Assembly: GCA_041751875.1 (NCBI GenBank)
Contig: JBGSIC010000015.1
Span: 124,001-188,000 of the forward strand
Direction of reading: 5' to 3'
DNA from: JBGSIC01 sp041751875
GTDB taxonomy: Bacteria > Bdellovibrionota > FAC87 > UBA2466 > JACKAF01
DNA length: 64,000 nt
The stretch's first letter is position 1; each line of letters opens with the position of its first letter. Shown here piece by piece: positions 25,829-33,981 of this stretch. Both the position numbers and the translations under genes were made by a program. The notes beneath the pieces are model-generated. The model worked only from the letters and a program-made list of their open reading frames with translations, made no database searches and had not been told where the DNA came from.

Positions 25829-28570
25829 ATGGCTGTCCGTATGTTTTCTCCTTTGCTGCATAGAGTCCGCGCGCATTTTTATTTTGCATTGGTTTTACTT
25901 CTTTCTGGATGCCTCACCGAAACAGCGGAAAACTCAAACAGTGCTTTTCATGCGCTTGCGCAGGGTACTGTCGCGGAGTATTCGGCCACCCAGACGGGCC
26001 ATCGCTGGATTTTTCCCCGCTTGGATTCCCAGTTATTTACCCATGATCCTGCGCTTCATTTGTTTCTTAAGATGGAAGTGCGCAGTTCAAAACCGTTTCC
26101 TCTTCGCAGGGTAGGCGTCGGCATCAACGGGGTACGGAGTCACTTTCCGCTACGTCTGGATCTCGCTCGTCACGCGGAATGGGCGAAGATTAACGGAACT
26201 TGGAATATTTTGGTTAACCTCAGCCGAGCCCACGTTTATCCGCGTAAATCGGCGCTGGAAGTCGTAAATCAAATCCAAGAGTTTGATGGCAAGGTGCAGT
26301 TATGGGTTCGTTCGCCTTCCGAAGTACTAAGTGCTGAGCTCATTTTTGTGGACCCAGCGAAAGCGCCGTTGCCGACTGATTTGGGAATTCCTACGGTTAC
26401 CATTGATACTGTGCAACCCGCCGGAGAGGAAATTACCTTTAAGAATATTAGCTTCTATTTCTCTGCTTCCGAGCAGGCGAAGCGCTTCTACTGTTCTTTA
26501 GATAACCAGTCCTTTAAGGCCTGTGCTTCACCACAAACCTATAAACGCTTGAATGAGGGACGGCACACGTTTCGTGTGAAAGCTAAGAGCATGCGCAATG
26601 AGATGGGCCCGGTAACGAGTTATTCCTTCAAACGGGTCAATGCGACAAGTGATGTGGAAATTACTGAACTTGTACCTTCTGAATCACCCACGTCGTCGAC
26701 CACACTTAAAATTACGTTTGAGGCGAATAACCAGAAAACCTTGAGTCCGTGGAAACTCAGTCTGTGGAACTATTGGAAAAGTCGTTGCGAAGGGCGTCGG
26801 CTCAATCTTTTCTGCCGTTTAATAAAATCTTATGTGGAAGCCCCCAATTTTCTGCCGCAAGATCGCGCTTACTGCCAGATCGATGGCTCGGGTTTTGCTC
26901 TCTGCGAATCGCCTGTCACGTATAGCAATCTTGCTGAGGGAGCGCACACGGTTGAAATTCGGCCTCTCAATCAGGCGGGAAATCCTACTCACTATAGCTG
27001 GAGTGTTGATCGCACCGCTCCTCGTATCGCGTGGACCAATGTCCCGGAAGTGTTGACGCCCACGACTACAACGCGCTTTGAGTTTGAATCGGATGAGAGC
27101 GCGTCCTTCGAGTGTTCATTAAACGGAGAGGGATTCGACGATTGCACCTCTCCCTGGGAGTTCGAAGTTGAACCGGGGACGCACCAAGTAACTGTCCGCG
27201 CCAAGGACTTGGCAGGCAATGACTCCGAGGCCCTTAGCTACAGTTGGTCAGTAGAGAACGAACGACCTCAGCTAGAAATTTTGGGTTTGAATCCGCAGGA
27301 GACGCAGACCGCTGCAACCTCTCTTAGTGTTACCTTTGGCTCCGATACGGCGGTCAATTTCTACTGTTTCTTGGATTTGCCGACCCTTCCGGAAGATTGG
27401 GAGCCTTTTGCGTGTGCCTCACCTCTGGAGCTTGAGAACCTAGCCGAGGGGCAGCATTCTCTTGTTCTTTACGCGCGCACCATCACCGGTGCGACAAGTG
27501 ATGCTGTAACACACACGTGGACGGTGGATACCACTGCACCGAACCTTTCTTTGTCGCTTACGCATCCAAGCGTTGTCCCCACTACAAGTGGAGAGGCGCG
27601 TTTCGTTTTCGATTCGAGTGAGGCAGTCAGTTTTGGTTGCGCTCTAGATGGCGATGATTTTTCAACTTGCCACTCCCCCTTGGTTCTTTCCGGTCTCGCC
27701 GAAGGCGAACACACCTTAGATGTGGAAGCCCGAGACCTTGCCGGAAATGTGAGCGACACGGCTTCTTTTTCTTGGGAAGTTGATCAGACTGCGCCTACCT
27801 TGGCTTTCACTGAAAGCAATCCTCCCGAGTTGCTTACCCAGGAACGCAGTCGTGTGGTTTATTTTGACGTGAGCGAAGCCGGGACAGAAGTTAGTTGCGA
27901 ACTCAATGGTGGCGGTGTTTTCGCGTGCGCCTCGCCCTTTGTGGTCAACGATTTAGCAGACGGTACGCATCGTCTTGTTGTGAGTGTGACCGATAAGGTC
28001 GGATTGCAAGGGCAAGCTGTCCATGAATGGGAAGTGTACAGTTCGGCGGAAGTGTATATTGAAAACACGTTGCCCGCCGAAAGGATCACACCGGAAAACA
28101 GCATGAGCATTACATTCTATTCTTCTAATACGCAGAGCTTTATCTGTCGCTTAGACGGTGGAGCCTTCGAGTCTTGCACGAGTCCTGTTGTCTATAACGC
28201 CTTGGCGGATGGACCGCACCAATTTGAAGTGGCTGGTGTCGATCGCAATGGGGATCCGGGCGATTCCGTCACGCATTCGTGGTCTGTTTATAGCGGGCCG
28301 TTGCAGATTACCGATGTCTCGGTGAGTGAAATTACTCGCACCACCGCGCTCGTGACCTGGAAGACTAATTTGCCCGCGACCTCACAGGTGGCTTTTGGAG
28401 TGGGCGACGTCAGTGCCCAGAGCGAAATTGACGCAACTTATGTTACCCAACACACGGCCCTTTTAACCGATCTTACGCCGTTTGCGCTTTACAGCTTTCA
28501 AACGATGTCTTCTGACACGCTTGGACGACCGGCGCAGTCACCGATTCAGACATTCCGGACTCTTCGCTGA
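25829..28570 (+). CDS. Lipoprotein with seven Cys-pair Ig-like modules and an Fn3 domain
   Basis: A 913-residue predicted surface lipoprotein. The lipobox LLSGC places the lipidated cysteine near residue 28. After an N-terminal domain (about 40-190), seven related modules each contain a cysteine pair in a pattern like C-x-L-D-x(n)-C-x-S-P, followed by L-x-x-G-x-H. The first module contains CSLDNQSFKACASP and the last CRLDGGAFESCTSP; DxTAP linkers separate several. The final 85 residues form an Fn3-like domain (ALVTWKTNLPATSQVAFG). The architecture suggests adhesion or a stalk; no catalytic domain is seen. The 3' end overlaps the convergent HTH gene by 98 bp. Confidence 0.82.
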   Translation: MAVRMFSPLLHRVRAHFYFALVLLLSGCLTETAENSNSAFHALAQGTVAEYSATQTGHRWIFPRLDSQLFTHDPALHLFLKMEVRSSKPFPLRRVGVGINGVRSHFPLRLDLARHAEWAKINGTWNILVNLSRAHVYPRKSALEVVNQIQEFDGKVQLWVRSPSEVLSAELIFVDPAKAPLPTDLGIPTVTIDTVQPAGEEITFKNISFYFSASEQAKRFYCSLDNQSFKACASPQTYKRLNEGRHTFRVKAKSMRNEMGPVTSYSFKRVNATSDVEITELVPSESPTSSTTLKITFEANNQKTLSPWKLSLWNYWKSRCEGRRLNLFCRLIKSYVEAPNFLPQDRAYCQIDGSGFALCESPVTYSNLAEGAHTVEIRPLNQAGNPTHYSWSVDRTAPRIAWTNVPEVLTPTTTTRFEFESDESASFECSLNGEGFDDCTSPWEFEVEPGTHQVTVRAKDLAGNDSEALSYSWSVENERPQLEILGLNPQETQTAATSLSVTFGSDTAVNFYCFLDLPTLPEDWEPFACASPLELENLAEGQHSLVLYARTITGATSDAVTHTWTVDTTAPNLSLSLTHPSVVPTTSGEARFVFDSSEAVSFGCALDGDDFSTCHSPLVLSGLAEGEHTLDVEARDLAGNVSDTASFSWEVDQTAPTLAFTESNPPELLTQERSRVVYFDVSEAGTEVSCELNGGGVFACASPFVVNDLADGTHRLVVSVTDKVGLQGQAVHEWEVYSSAEVYIENTLPAERITPENSMSITFYSSNTQSFICRLDGGAFESCTSPVVYNALADGPHQFEVAGVDRNGDPGDSVTHSWSVYSGPLQITDVSVSEITRTTALVTWKTNLPATSQVAFGVGDVSAQSEIDATYVTQHTALLTDLTPFALYSFQTMSSDTLGRPAQSPIQTFRTLR

Positions 28571-28781
28571 TCGCGGTACCGATTTCCTGCCAAGGGACTC
28601 CGAGTGACTCAGCTAATTTCTCCAGATGCATTTGCGTTAAGTGAACAATTCTCCCTGATAACCATCTCCGGAGAGTTGTTTTATGAACCCCGGCTTGTTC
28701 GGCAACCCACCATACTTTCAACCCCGCGTGGTGCATTTGGTATCGCACCATATAGGTTTTGAGTCGGTACAGATTTTTCAT
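28473..28781 (-). CDS. Small HTH (Xre/Cro-like) regulator
   Basis: A 102-residue protein whose residues 20-65 form a helix-turn-helix of the Cro/C1 type (VAEQAGVHKTTLRRWLSG, then LEKLAESLGVP). A strong ribosome site (AGGAG, 6 nt spacing) supports the ATG at 28781. The last 30 or so residues have no clear fold and are encoded in the 98 bp overlapping the lipoprotein gene. A perfect palindrome lies 28 bp upstream of the start and could be its operator. The target is unknown. Confidence 0.72.
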   Translation of the reverse strand: MKNLYRLKTYMVRYQMHHAGLKVWWVAEQAGVHKTTLRRWLSGRIVHLTQMHLEKLAESLGVPWQEIGTAISEESGMSESVTAPVVQACQKTSFESCKAQTA

Positions 28782-28808
28782 TTTGTCTCCTGTTTTCTTT
28801 ACTCTGTT

Positions 28809-28823
28809 CGGCGCTGCGCGCCG
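28809..28823. promoter_or_regulatory. Palindrome upstream of the HTH gene
   Basis: CGGCGC-TGC-GCGCCG is a perfect 6-3-6 inverted repeat, flanked on both sides by GTT before CGG. Its position is suitable for autoregulation by the adjacent HTH protein. The rest of 28824-29000 holds no gene that I can see. Confidence 0.35.
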
Positions 28824-28999
28824 TTCGGTTGATCCTGCAGCGCGTGCTCTAATGAGAGAAAATGCAAAGACGTCGCCAAATTACTGAGCACGGATAGGGA
28901 CTTAAGGGAGTATTGAAATAAGACGCAGGTACGCTAAACGCACCCGGTCTTGTCATGCCGCGGACCGGTAGTTAGTTTAGGTCCTTCATAGGGGGGCAA

Positions 29000-29623
29000 A
29001 TGGGGACGCGCTTTTTCTTTTTCTCTCTTTTTATCTTTTCGTTTTCTGGATCCGCTCAATCAGCCATCATTCCACTTAATCCGTTTTTCTATCAGGACGA
29101 CTTTGTCATCAGTGAAGACAAAATCTCCGGTGATTGGAAAGGCCAAGAAACGTGGGCAGGCACGGTTTGCGACGGGGGTTACACCTACACCGTAGCCGGC
29201 CGGGGTGATGTCGAGAAGATGGATATGGTGATGGCCGATGAAGGGCATCTTGATGTTCAGGGTGAGATTCGCAATATCTCTGCGGCCATCTCGGGCTCGT
29301 ATCGGTCGGGACTTACCCTTTGCAAACGCCTCTCCTCGGTGCTCGATGCCGATGCCGATAAGCTTGTGGTCAACGCGCGCGTTTGGTTGGAGGACTCCAA
29401 TGGGGAACTCTATGTGAAACTGCGGGTGCTTGATAGCCACATCGGGCGCGTTTATTTCTCGCGTTACTTTCCGAACTGGTTTGAAGAATTTCTTACCGAT
29501 ATTCTCAACCGTTCCATGAACTACATCTGGACGACCAGTCTAGGCGATTGGATCGGCGACAAAGTAGGGGAGTCTCTTGCTGCGTCGTTTCCCGACGGGG
29601 CGCGGGTCTCAGTGCAGCAGTAA
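29000..29623 (+). CDS. Exported protein of unknown function
   Basis: A 207-residue protein that I do not recognise. It has a clear signal peptide (phenylalanine-rich core, likely cut near AQSA, residue 22). The mature part begins with strands and two cysteines (TVCDGGY, LTLCKRL), and the C-terminal third is amphipathic (FPNWFEEFLTDILNRSMNYIW). The ATG follows a GGGGGG ribosome site. It lies 26 bp before a FliL-like gene and may be co-transcribed with it, hinting at an envelope or motor accessory role. Confidence 0.6.
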   Translation: MGTRFFFFSLFIFSFSGSAQSAIIPLNPFFYQDDFVISEDKISGDWKGQETWAGTVCDGGYTYTVAGRGDVEKMDMVMADEGHLDVQGEIRNISAAISGSYRSGLTLCKRLSSVLDADADKLVVNARVWLEDSNGELYVKLRVLDSHIGRVYFSRYFPNWFEEFLTDILNRSMNYIWTTSLGDWIGDKVGESLAASFPDGARVSVQQ

Positions 29624-29649
29624 ACTTGTAGTGTGTTACTCTATAGTCG

Positions 29650-30168
29650 ATGCCTTCACTCTTCCGGCAAATTAATAGGGCACGTCCGGCGGCTCGTCTT
29701 TTTATTTACACCTGCGGCATGCTTGCGGTCGGTGTGGTAGCGGGAGCGGCGTGGTCAATTCACCAAGTTCTGACGTTCCACCAGGGGCCTCCCTTGTTTC
29801 CTGAAGAAGTCGCAGAAGAAAAGAGCGCAGCCGAAGAAGTGCCCCGAGAGATTGCGCACTTCACGTACGGATACGATCTTCGCAATATTTCCATTCCGCT
29901 TGCGAATCGAACCGCATCCCAAATGGCTTACGCTCAGTTTACTCTCAAGCTTGATTGTCCTTCGGCAGATGCAAAACGGGATATGGAAATCAACCGCGCG
30001 AAGATTTTGGATAAGGTCTTTGAGGTAGCAACAGGTTTCTATATAGAGGACTTCAAGAACCCTCAAGGCTACCGCCGTTTTAAAGACGCGCTTACCGCCT
30101 CTCTCGGCTCAGAGTTCAAGCAGCACGGCCCCCGTGCCATTGCCATCGAAGAGTGGGTTGTCGAGTAG
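29650..30168 (+). CDS. FliL-like paralogue outside the flagellar operon
   Basis: A 172-residue protein with one N-terminal membrane helix (about 18-40), a variable linker and a periplasmic FliL-like domain (about 70-172). The pattern DLRNISIPLANRTASQMAYAQ, then FTLKLDCPSADAKRDMEI, and a terminal strand (IAIEEWVVE) matches FliL. FliL surrounds stators in flagellar motors; this second copy could serve a different stator set or motor state. The canonical FliL gene is at 32433. It has no Shine-Dalgarno. Confidence 0.65.
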   Translation: MPSLFRQINRARPAARLFIYTCGMLAVGVVAGAAWSIHQVLTFHQGPPLFPEEVAEEKSAAEEVPREIAHFTYGYDLRNISIPLANRTASQMAYAQFTLKLDCPSADAKRDMEINRAKILDKVFEVATGFYIEDFKNPQGYRRFKDALTASLGSEFKQHGPRAIAIEEWVVE

Positions 30169-30304
30169 CACCGCTCCTTCCTAAGTCTTTCCCAGAGCCT
30201 CTTACCAGCGGTTGACCCGCTCCCCGTGCCAGCCTCTTCCGTGGTTGACAGCCTCACTCATTCTCGGTACCTCCCCGTGGTTACCACCAAAGCAATTTGA
30301 GGGG

Positions 30305-31513
30305 ATGATGGAAAGAGTCATTAGTGCGTTGGGCCTTTTTTTGATGATGGCCATTGCGTGGAGCATCTCCGAGAACCGCAAAAAAGTTCCTGTTCGCGCC
30401 GTGGTAGGAGGTTTGCTCCTCCAGCTTGCTCTGGCCATTTTCATTCTGAAAACGCCTTGGGGGATGGCCATTTTTGATGCCGCCCGGATAGCCATTCAAA
30501 AAGTGGTTTCTCTTTCTGATCAAGGGGCGAAGTTTGTTTTTGGAGACAATTTTTCAGAACACTTTTTTGCTTTTAGCGTCCTTCCCACCATCATTTTTGT
30601 ATCGGCTCTTTCTTCGGTTTTATTTTACTTTGGTGTTTTACAGAAAATTGTGGAGTTCATGGCTCGCATCATGGTGAAGGTGATGGGCTGTTCCGGGGCC
30701 GAGAGCCTTTGCACGGCGGTGAACGTTTTCGTCGGCCAAACGGAAGCCCCAATTCTGATTCGTCCGTATCTTGCCTCGATGACCCGCTCTGAAATACTTT
30801 GCATGATGATCGGGGGAATGGCGACCGTGGCAGGAGGCGTGCTAGCTGCATATGTGGCCTTTGGCGTCCCCGCTGGACATCTTTTGTCTGCTTCTCTTAT
30901 GTCCGCTCCTGCGACGATTTTGATCGCGAAACTCATTCTGCCAGAGGTGGGCAAGCCCAAGACAATGGGGCATGCGAAACTGCAAATTGAATCCAAAGCG
31001 GTGAATGTTTTGGATGCTGCCTGCCAGGGGGCCTCTGATGGATTAGGTTTGGCTCTGAATGTGGCAGCGATGCTGATTGCTTTTATTGCTCTGGTTGCGC
31101 TGGTGAATTTGCTTCTTGGAATGGCTTCGGAACCGTTTGGTCATCACCTCACTCTTGAACTTCTCTTCGGTTATATTTTCCGGCCGCTTGCGTACATGAT
31201 GGGAATTCCCTGGAAAGATTGCGCGATAGCAGGGCAGTTACTCGGTGAAAAAACCGTGATTAATGAATTTTACGCTTATGTGAATATGGGAAAATACATG
31301 GCCGCGGGGCAGCTGTCACAGAGAGCGATTGATATTCTTACGTATGCTCTTTGCGGTTTTGCCAATTTTTCCAGCATCGCGATTCAGATTGGCGGAATCG
31401 GCGTACTTGCTCCCGAGCGTCGCAAGGATCTCGCCGACCTCGGCTTTCGCGCTTTTATCGGGGGCAATCTAGCTTCCTTCATGACGGCGTGTGTAGCGGG
31501 AATACTGCTCTAA
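30305..31513 (+). CDS. nupC: Concentrative nucleoside transporter (CNT/NupC family)
   Basis: Ion-coupled nucleoside importer of the inner membrane, 402 residues from ATG 30305 (or the adjacent ATG at 30308, which has GAGGGG upstream); extension to 30212 is unlikely. Family signatures are clear: NVFVGQTEAPILIRPYL, GGMATVAGGVLAAYV and the C-terminal GEKTVINEFYAY. About ten hydrophobic segments are present. The ion and nucleoside specificity cannot be read reliably. It stands alone, 137 bp after the FliL-like gene. Confidence 0.93.
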   Translation: MMERVISALGLFLMMAIAWSISENRKKVPVRAVVGGLLLQLALAIFILKTPWGMAIFDAARIAIQKVVSLSDQGAKFVFGDNFSEHFFAFSVLPTIIFVSALSSVLFYFGVLQKIVEFMARIMVKVMGCSGAESLCTAVNVFVGQTEAPILIRPYLASMTRSEILCMMIGGMATVAGGVLAAYVAFGVPAGHLLSASLMSAPATILIAKLILPEVGKPKTMGHAKLQIESKAVNVLDAACQGASDGLGLALNVAAMLIAFIALVALVNLLLGMASEPFGHHLTLELLFGYIFRPLAYMMGIPWKDCAIAGQLLGEKTVINEFYAYVNMGKYMAAGQLSQRAIDILTYALCGFANFSSIAIQIGGIGVLAPERRKDLADLGFRAFIGGNLASFMTACVAGILL

Positions 31514-31550
31514 AAAGGCAAAGGGTAGGCCTTTGAAAACGAGGGGCTAG

Positions 31551-31567
31551 GTGACCATTGTTGTCAC
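31551..31567. promoter_or_regulatory. Inverted repeat upstream of a sigma-54 promoter
   Basis: GTGAC-N7-GTCAC lies about 90-105 bp upstream of the predicted transcription start of the Y/N/Q-rich lipoprotein gene, a typical place for a sigma-54 activator. The same repeat was not found before the other two sigma-54-type promoters. Confidence 0.3.
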
Positions 31568-31628
31568 TGTGAATACGCCGCAAACACCTATTTCTCCAAA
31601 ACCAGCGTCAGCTAGGCATAAAAGGCCT

Positions 31629-31645
31629 TTGGCACGCCGTTCGCA
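31629..31645 (+). promoter_or_regulatory. Sigma-54-type promoter of the Y/N/Q-rich lipoprotein gene
   Basis: TTGGCACG (perfect -24 element) is followed by 4 nt and TCGCA. GG (31631-31632) and GC (31643-31644) are exactly 10 nt apart. The start would be near 31656, giving a leader of about 55 nt. Confidence 0.6.
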
Positions 31646-31710
31646 CTTCTCTTTATCCGGGTCGATCGGTGAAGATTGCTTCGCCGCTAACGACATAAGA
31701 GGAGTAGGTC

Positions 31711-32208
31711 ATGCGTTTGTGGTTGCTCGCCGTAGCGGTGGTTCTTGTCACTGCCTGCGGAAAAAATTCAGATTACGGATATGGCGGCTATCAAGCTCCG
31801 AATCCGTATGTTTCGCAGAACCCAAATTACCCTGGATACAATCCTTACCAGGGTCAAAATCAGTTCCGTCCCCAGAATGTTCCTGCGGGTTATCCTAATC
31901 AGTACACGCCGTGGATGCCTTTGCACCAGTACATGCAACAAGATCCCTATCGTGCGCAACAGTATCAGCAGATGCTAAACGGTTGGTACAGCCACGCCGC
32001 CTACTATGGTTACAACCAATATGATTTTTCTCAGTTCTGGTTGGGGTATTGCCCGCAATACTGGAACACCGGGTACTACCAGTACTTCAATACGTTTGTT
32101 TATCCTTGGGTAACCTGGAACACCGCTTTTCCGACTCAATACAATCCCAGTCAGTACTGGAATTCTTACTCCGGTCTCTCCTTCGACTGGATGGACATGC
32201 ACTATTAA
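31711..32208 (+). CDS. Aromatic, Y/N/Q/P-rich low-complexity lipoprotein
   Basis: A 165-residue protein with a lipoprotein signal (VVLVTAC, Cys at residue 16). Almost all of the mature chain is Tyr, Asn, Gln, Pro, Gly and Trp, with short irregular repeats such as NPYVSQNPNYPGYNPYQGQN and later YWNTGYYQYFN. There are almost no charged residues. Such composition is prone to assembly or coating, but I know of no family match and propose no function. A good ribosome site (AAGAGGAG) precedes the ATG and a sigma-54-type promoter lies upstream. Confidence 0.72.
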   Translation: MRLWLLAVAVVLVTACGKNSDYGYGGYQAPNPYVSQNPNYPGYNPYQGQNQFRPQNVPAGYPNQYTPWMPLHQYMQQDPYRAQQYQQMLNGWYSHAAYYGYNQYDFSQFWLGYCPQYWNTGYYQYFNTFVYPWVTWNTAFPTQYNPSQYWNSYSGLSFDWMDMHY

Positions 32209-32296
32209 AGGTGCCTATCTTCCGGAAAGGTGCCTGTGCACTTTCCGGACTAAGTACGGAACGAGACCGGGCACTTTTCCGGAGGGCACCTTTCCT
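32208..32296. repeat. REP-like inverted repeat cluster before fliL
   Basis: Immediately after the lipoprotein stop, GGAAAGGTGCC (32224-32234) is mirrored by GGCACCTTTCC (32285-32295), with further partial copies of CTTTCCGG and GGTGCC between. The 17-mer AGGTGCCTGTGCACTTT (32228-32244) recurs in reverse complement at 43539-43555, so this is a dispersed repeat. The rest of 32297-32432 holds the fliL promoter and no gene. Confidence 0.6.
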
Positions 32297-32371
32297 TCGC
32301 CAAAAAAATGACGGCTCGGGCTTCCCCTGACGCCACACGAACTATTTCGCTAATCTTTTCAAGGCCCTTGG

Positions 32372-32387
32372 TGGCACTCGGCTTGCA
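32372..32387 (+). promoter_or_regulatory. Sigma-54-type promoter of the flagellar export operon
   Basis: TGGCAC-N5-TTGCA with GG (32373-32374) and GC (32385-32386) exactly 10 nt apart matches the -24/-12 consensus closely. The predicted start near 32398 gives a 35-nt leader to fliL. Sigma-54 control of middle flagellar genes is known in several proteobacterial groups. Confidence 0.7.
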
Positions 32388-32432
32388 GAATGCCTCTCCT
32401 AGCTAGTTTTGTAATTAATGGGGAGGCGTGAC

Positions 32433-32969
32433 ATGGCGCAGTCAGACGCGAAGCAGCAGGCAGCCACAAAAGCCCGCGGGGGATTTCTCGGCGGTATGAT
32501 TCTTCTGGGTACGTTTATGAATCTCGTCGCCGTCGGCGGCGTAGCGTATTTCGGACGAGTGATGTGGAATGAAATCAACTCACTCAACGCAAAAGTTTTG
32601 GAGTTGAAGCAGCCCGAGGTGGCAGGAAACGACAGCCCGGTCGGCAAAGAACTCCAAGCAAAAAACTTGGGCGTTCTCTTTCCGCTGGAAAGTTTTCTCG
32701 TTAATCTTTCGAGCAAACAAGGACCGAAGTTTCTCCAAACGCAGATGGAATTTGAACTTTCCGATCCTTCACTGGAAGAAGAGCTCGTTCGTAAGAAAGC
32801 TGCGATTCGCGATTCCATTATTGTTCTTTTAAGTAGTCATTCCTATGGAACGCTTCGCGAGCCTGCGGGGATTGTGGATCTCCGCACGGAAATTCGAAAG
32901 AAGATTAACAATCTTTTGACCACCGGTCGCGTTACCCAAGTCTATTTCACTCAGTTTCATTTCAACTAA
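32433..32969 (+). CDS. fliL: Flagellar basal body protein FliL
   Basis: Inner-membrane protein near the stator, 178 residues from ATG 32433. This start has GGGGAGG 6 nt upstream, whereas the in-frame ATG at 32418 lies inside that ribosome site. One membrane helix (about 14-37) and a periplasmic FliL domain follow, with PLESFLVNLSSKQGPKFLQTQMEFEL and the C-terminal VTQVYFTQFHFN that is typical of the family. It heads an operon running to fliA. Confidence 0.92.
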   Translation: MAQSDAKQQAATKARGGFLGGMILLGTFMNLVAVGGVAYFGRVMWNEINSLNAKVLELKQPEVAGNDSPVGKELQAKNLGVLFPLESFLVNLSSKQGPKFLQTQMEFELSDPSLEEELVRKKAAIRDSIIVLLSSHSYGTLREPAGIVDLRTEIRKKINNLLTTGRVTQVYFTQFHFN

Positions 32970-32982
32970 GAGGCTTTAAAGC

Positions 32983-33978
32983 ATGGCCGATACTTTATCC
33001 CAATCAGAAATCGACGCTCTCTTGTCTGCCGTTTCGAGCGGTTCTGTTCCGGCAGGAGCCGGCGGCGATCGTCGCAAGGACGGCAAGCACTTTGATTGGG
33101 TTGCCTACGATCTCGCCTCCCAAGAAAAGTTTCTACGTGGTCGGTTGGCCGCGCTCGAGGGAATCCATGAGCGCTTTTGCCGTCTTTTCCGCGCCACGCT
33201 GATCAACGCTTTTGGAAAACACGTCAGCGTCACCTACAAGGACACCGAAATCTTGCGTTTCAGTGAATACCTTAGTGGGGTAACGTTACCGACCTCTTTG
33301 GGAATCGTAGAATCCAAGAATCCTCCCGGTCATATGCTCTTCGTGGTGAACGCGAAGTTGGCCTACGCGCTTGTGGACGGGTACTACGGGGGCAGCGAAC
33401 GGCCTTTCTCTCAGATAGGTGTTCGCGAGGAATTCACCACCATTGAAACTAATCTCATCGAAAAGGTGATGAAGTTTGGGGTGAAGGACTTGATGGAAAG
33501 TTGGAAGCCCAATTACCCCATTGAACTCGACTTTGTTTCCACTGAGCCGAATCCTGTCTTTGTGAGTTATATTCCGAGCGCGGAATCCGTTGCCATCGTG
33601 AACTTCGATGTTGAATTCGAAAACAGCTCAGGGTCACTTTGCCTCATATTGCATTTGCGTGCTCTTGACCCCATTCGCCAGTTTCTCAGCGTAAGCGTGA
33701 ATAAAGAAATGTCCGCTGACAAGACCATATGGCGCGACCATTGGTTAAAAGAAGTTCAAGATCTTCCGCTTCATGTGCGTGCGCATTTAGGCCGAATGGA
33801 ATGTTCGTTGAAGGAAATGAGCCAATGGAAAGTAGGGCAGGTACTCACCCTAGACCAGGATCCACTCAGTCCCATTGCTCTCGAAGTCGAAGGCATTACT
33901 AAGTTTAAAGGACAAATGGGCGTCTACCACGGTAGTTCGGCTATCAAGATTTCCAATATCATTAAAAAGAAGGGGTAA
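32983..33978 (+). CDS. fliM: Flagellar motor switch protein FliM
   Basis: C-ring component, 331 residues. The N-terminal LSQSEIDALLSAV is the conserved CheY-P docking peptide, indicating chemotactic switching. The middle CheC-like domain (about 50-230) and the C-terminal SpoA domain (about 255-330) follow. Thirteen bases separate it from fliL. Confidence 0.96.
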   Translation: MADTLSQSEIDALLSAVSSGSVPAGAGGDRRKDGKHFDWVAYDLASQEKFLRGRLAALEGIHERFCRLFRATLINAFGKHVSVTYKDTEILRFSEYLSGVTLPTSLGIVESKNPPGHMLFVVNAKLAYALVDGYYGGSERPFSQIGVREEFTTIETNLIEKVMKFGVKDLMESWKPNYPIELDFVSTEPNPVFVSYIPSAESVAIVNFDVEFENSSGSLCLILHLRALDPIRQFLSVSVNKEMSADKTIWRDHWLKEVQDLPLHVRAHLGRMECSLKEMSQWKVGQVLTLDQDPLSPIALEVEGITKFKGQMGVYHGSSAIKISNIIKKKG

Positions 33979-33981
33979 TCC

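Noticed and set aside
26450..28290. Repeats that could suggest a CRISPR array or tandem DNA repeat
   Set aside because: The repetition is at protein level (Ig-like modules) with diverged DNA; there are no constant-length spacers or repeats.
30834..30851. GG-N10-GC sequence resembling a sigma-54 promoter
   Set aside because: It lies inside the nucleoside transporter gene, with a poor -12 element and no downstream gene start.
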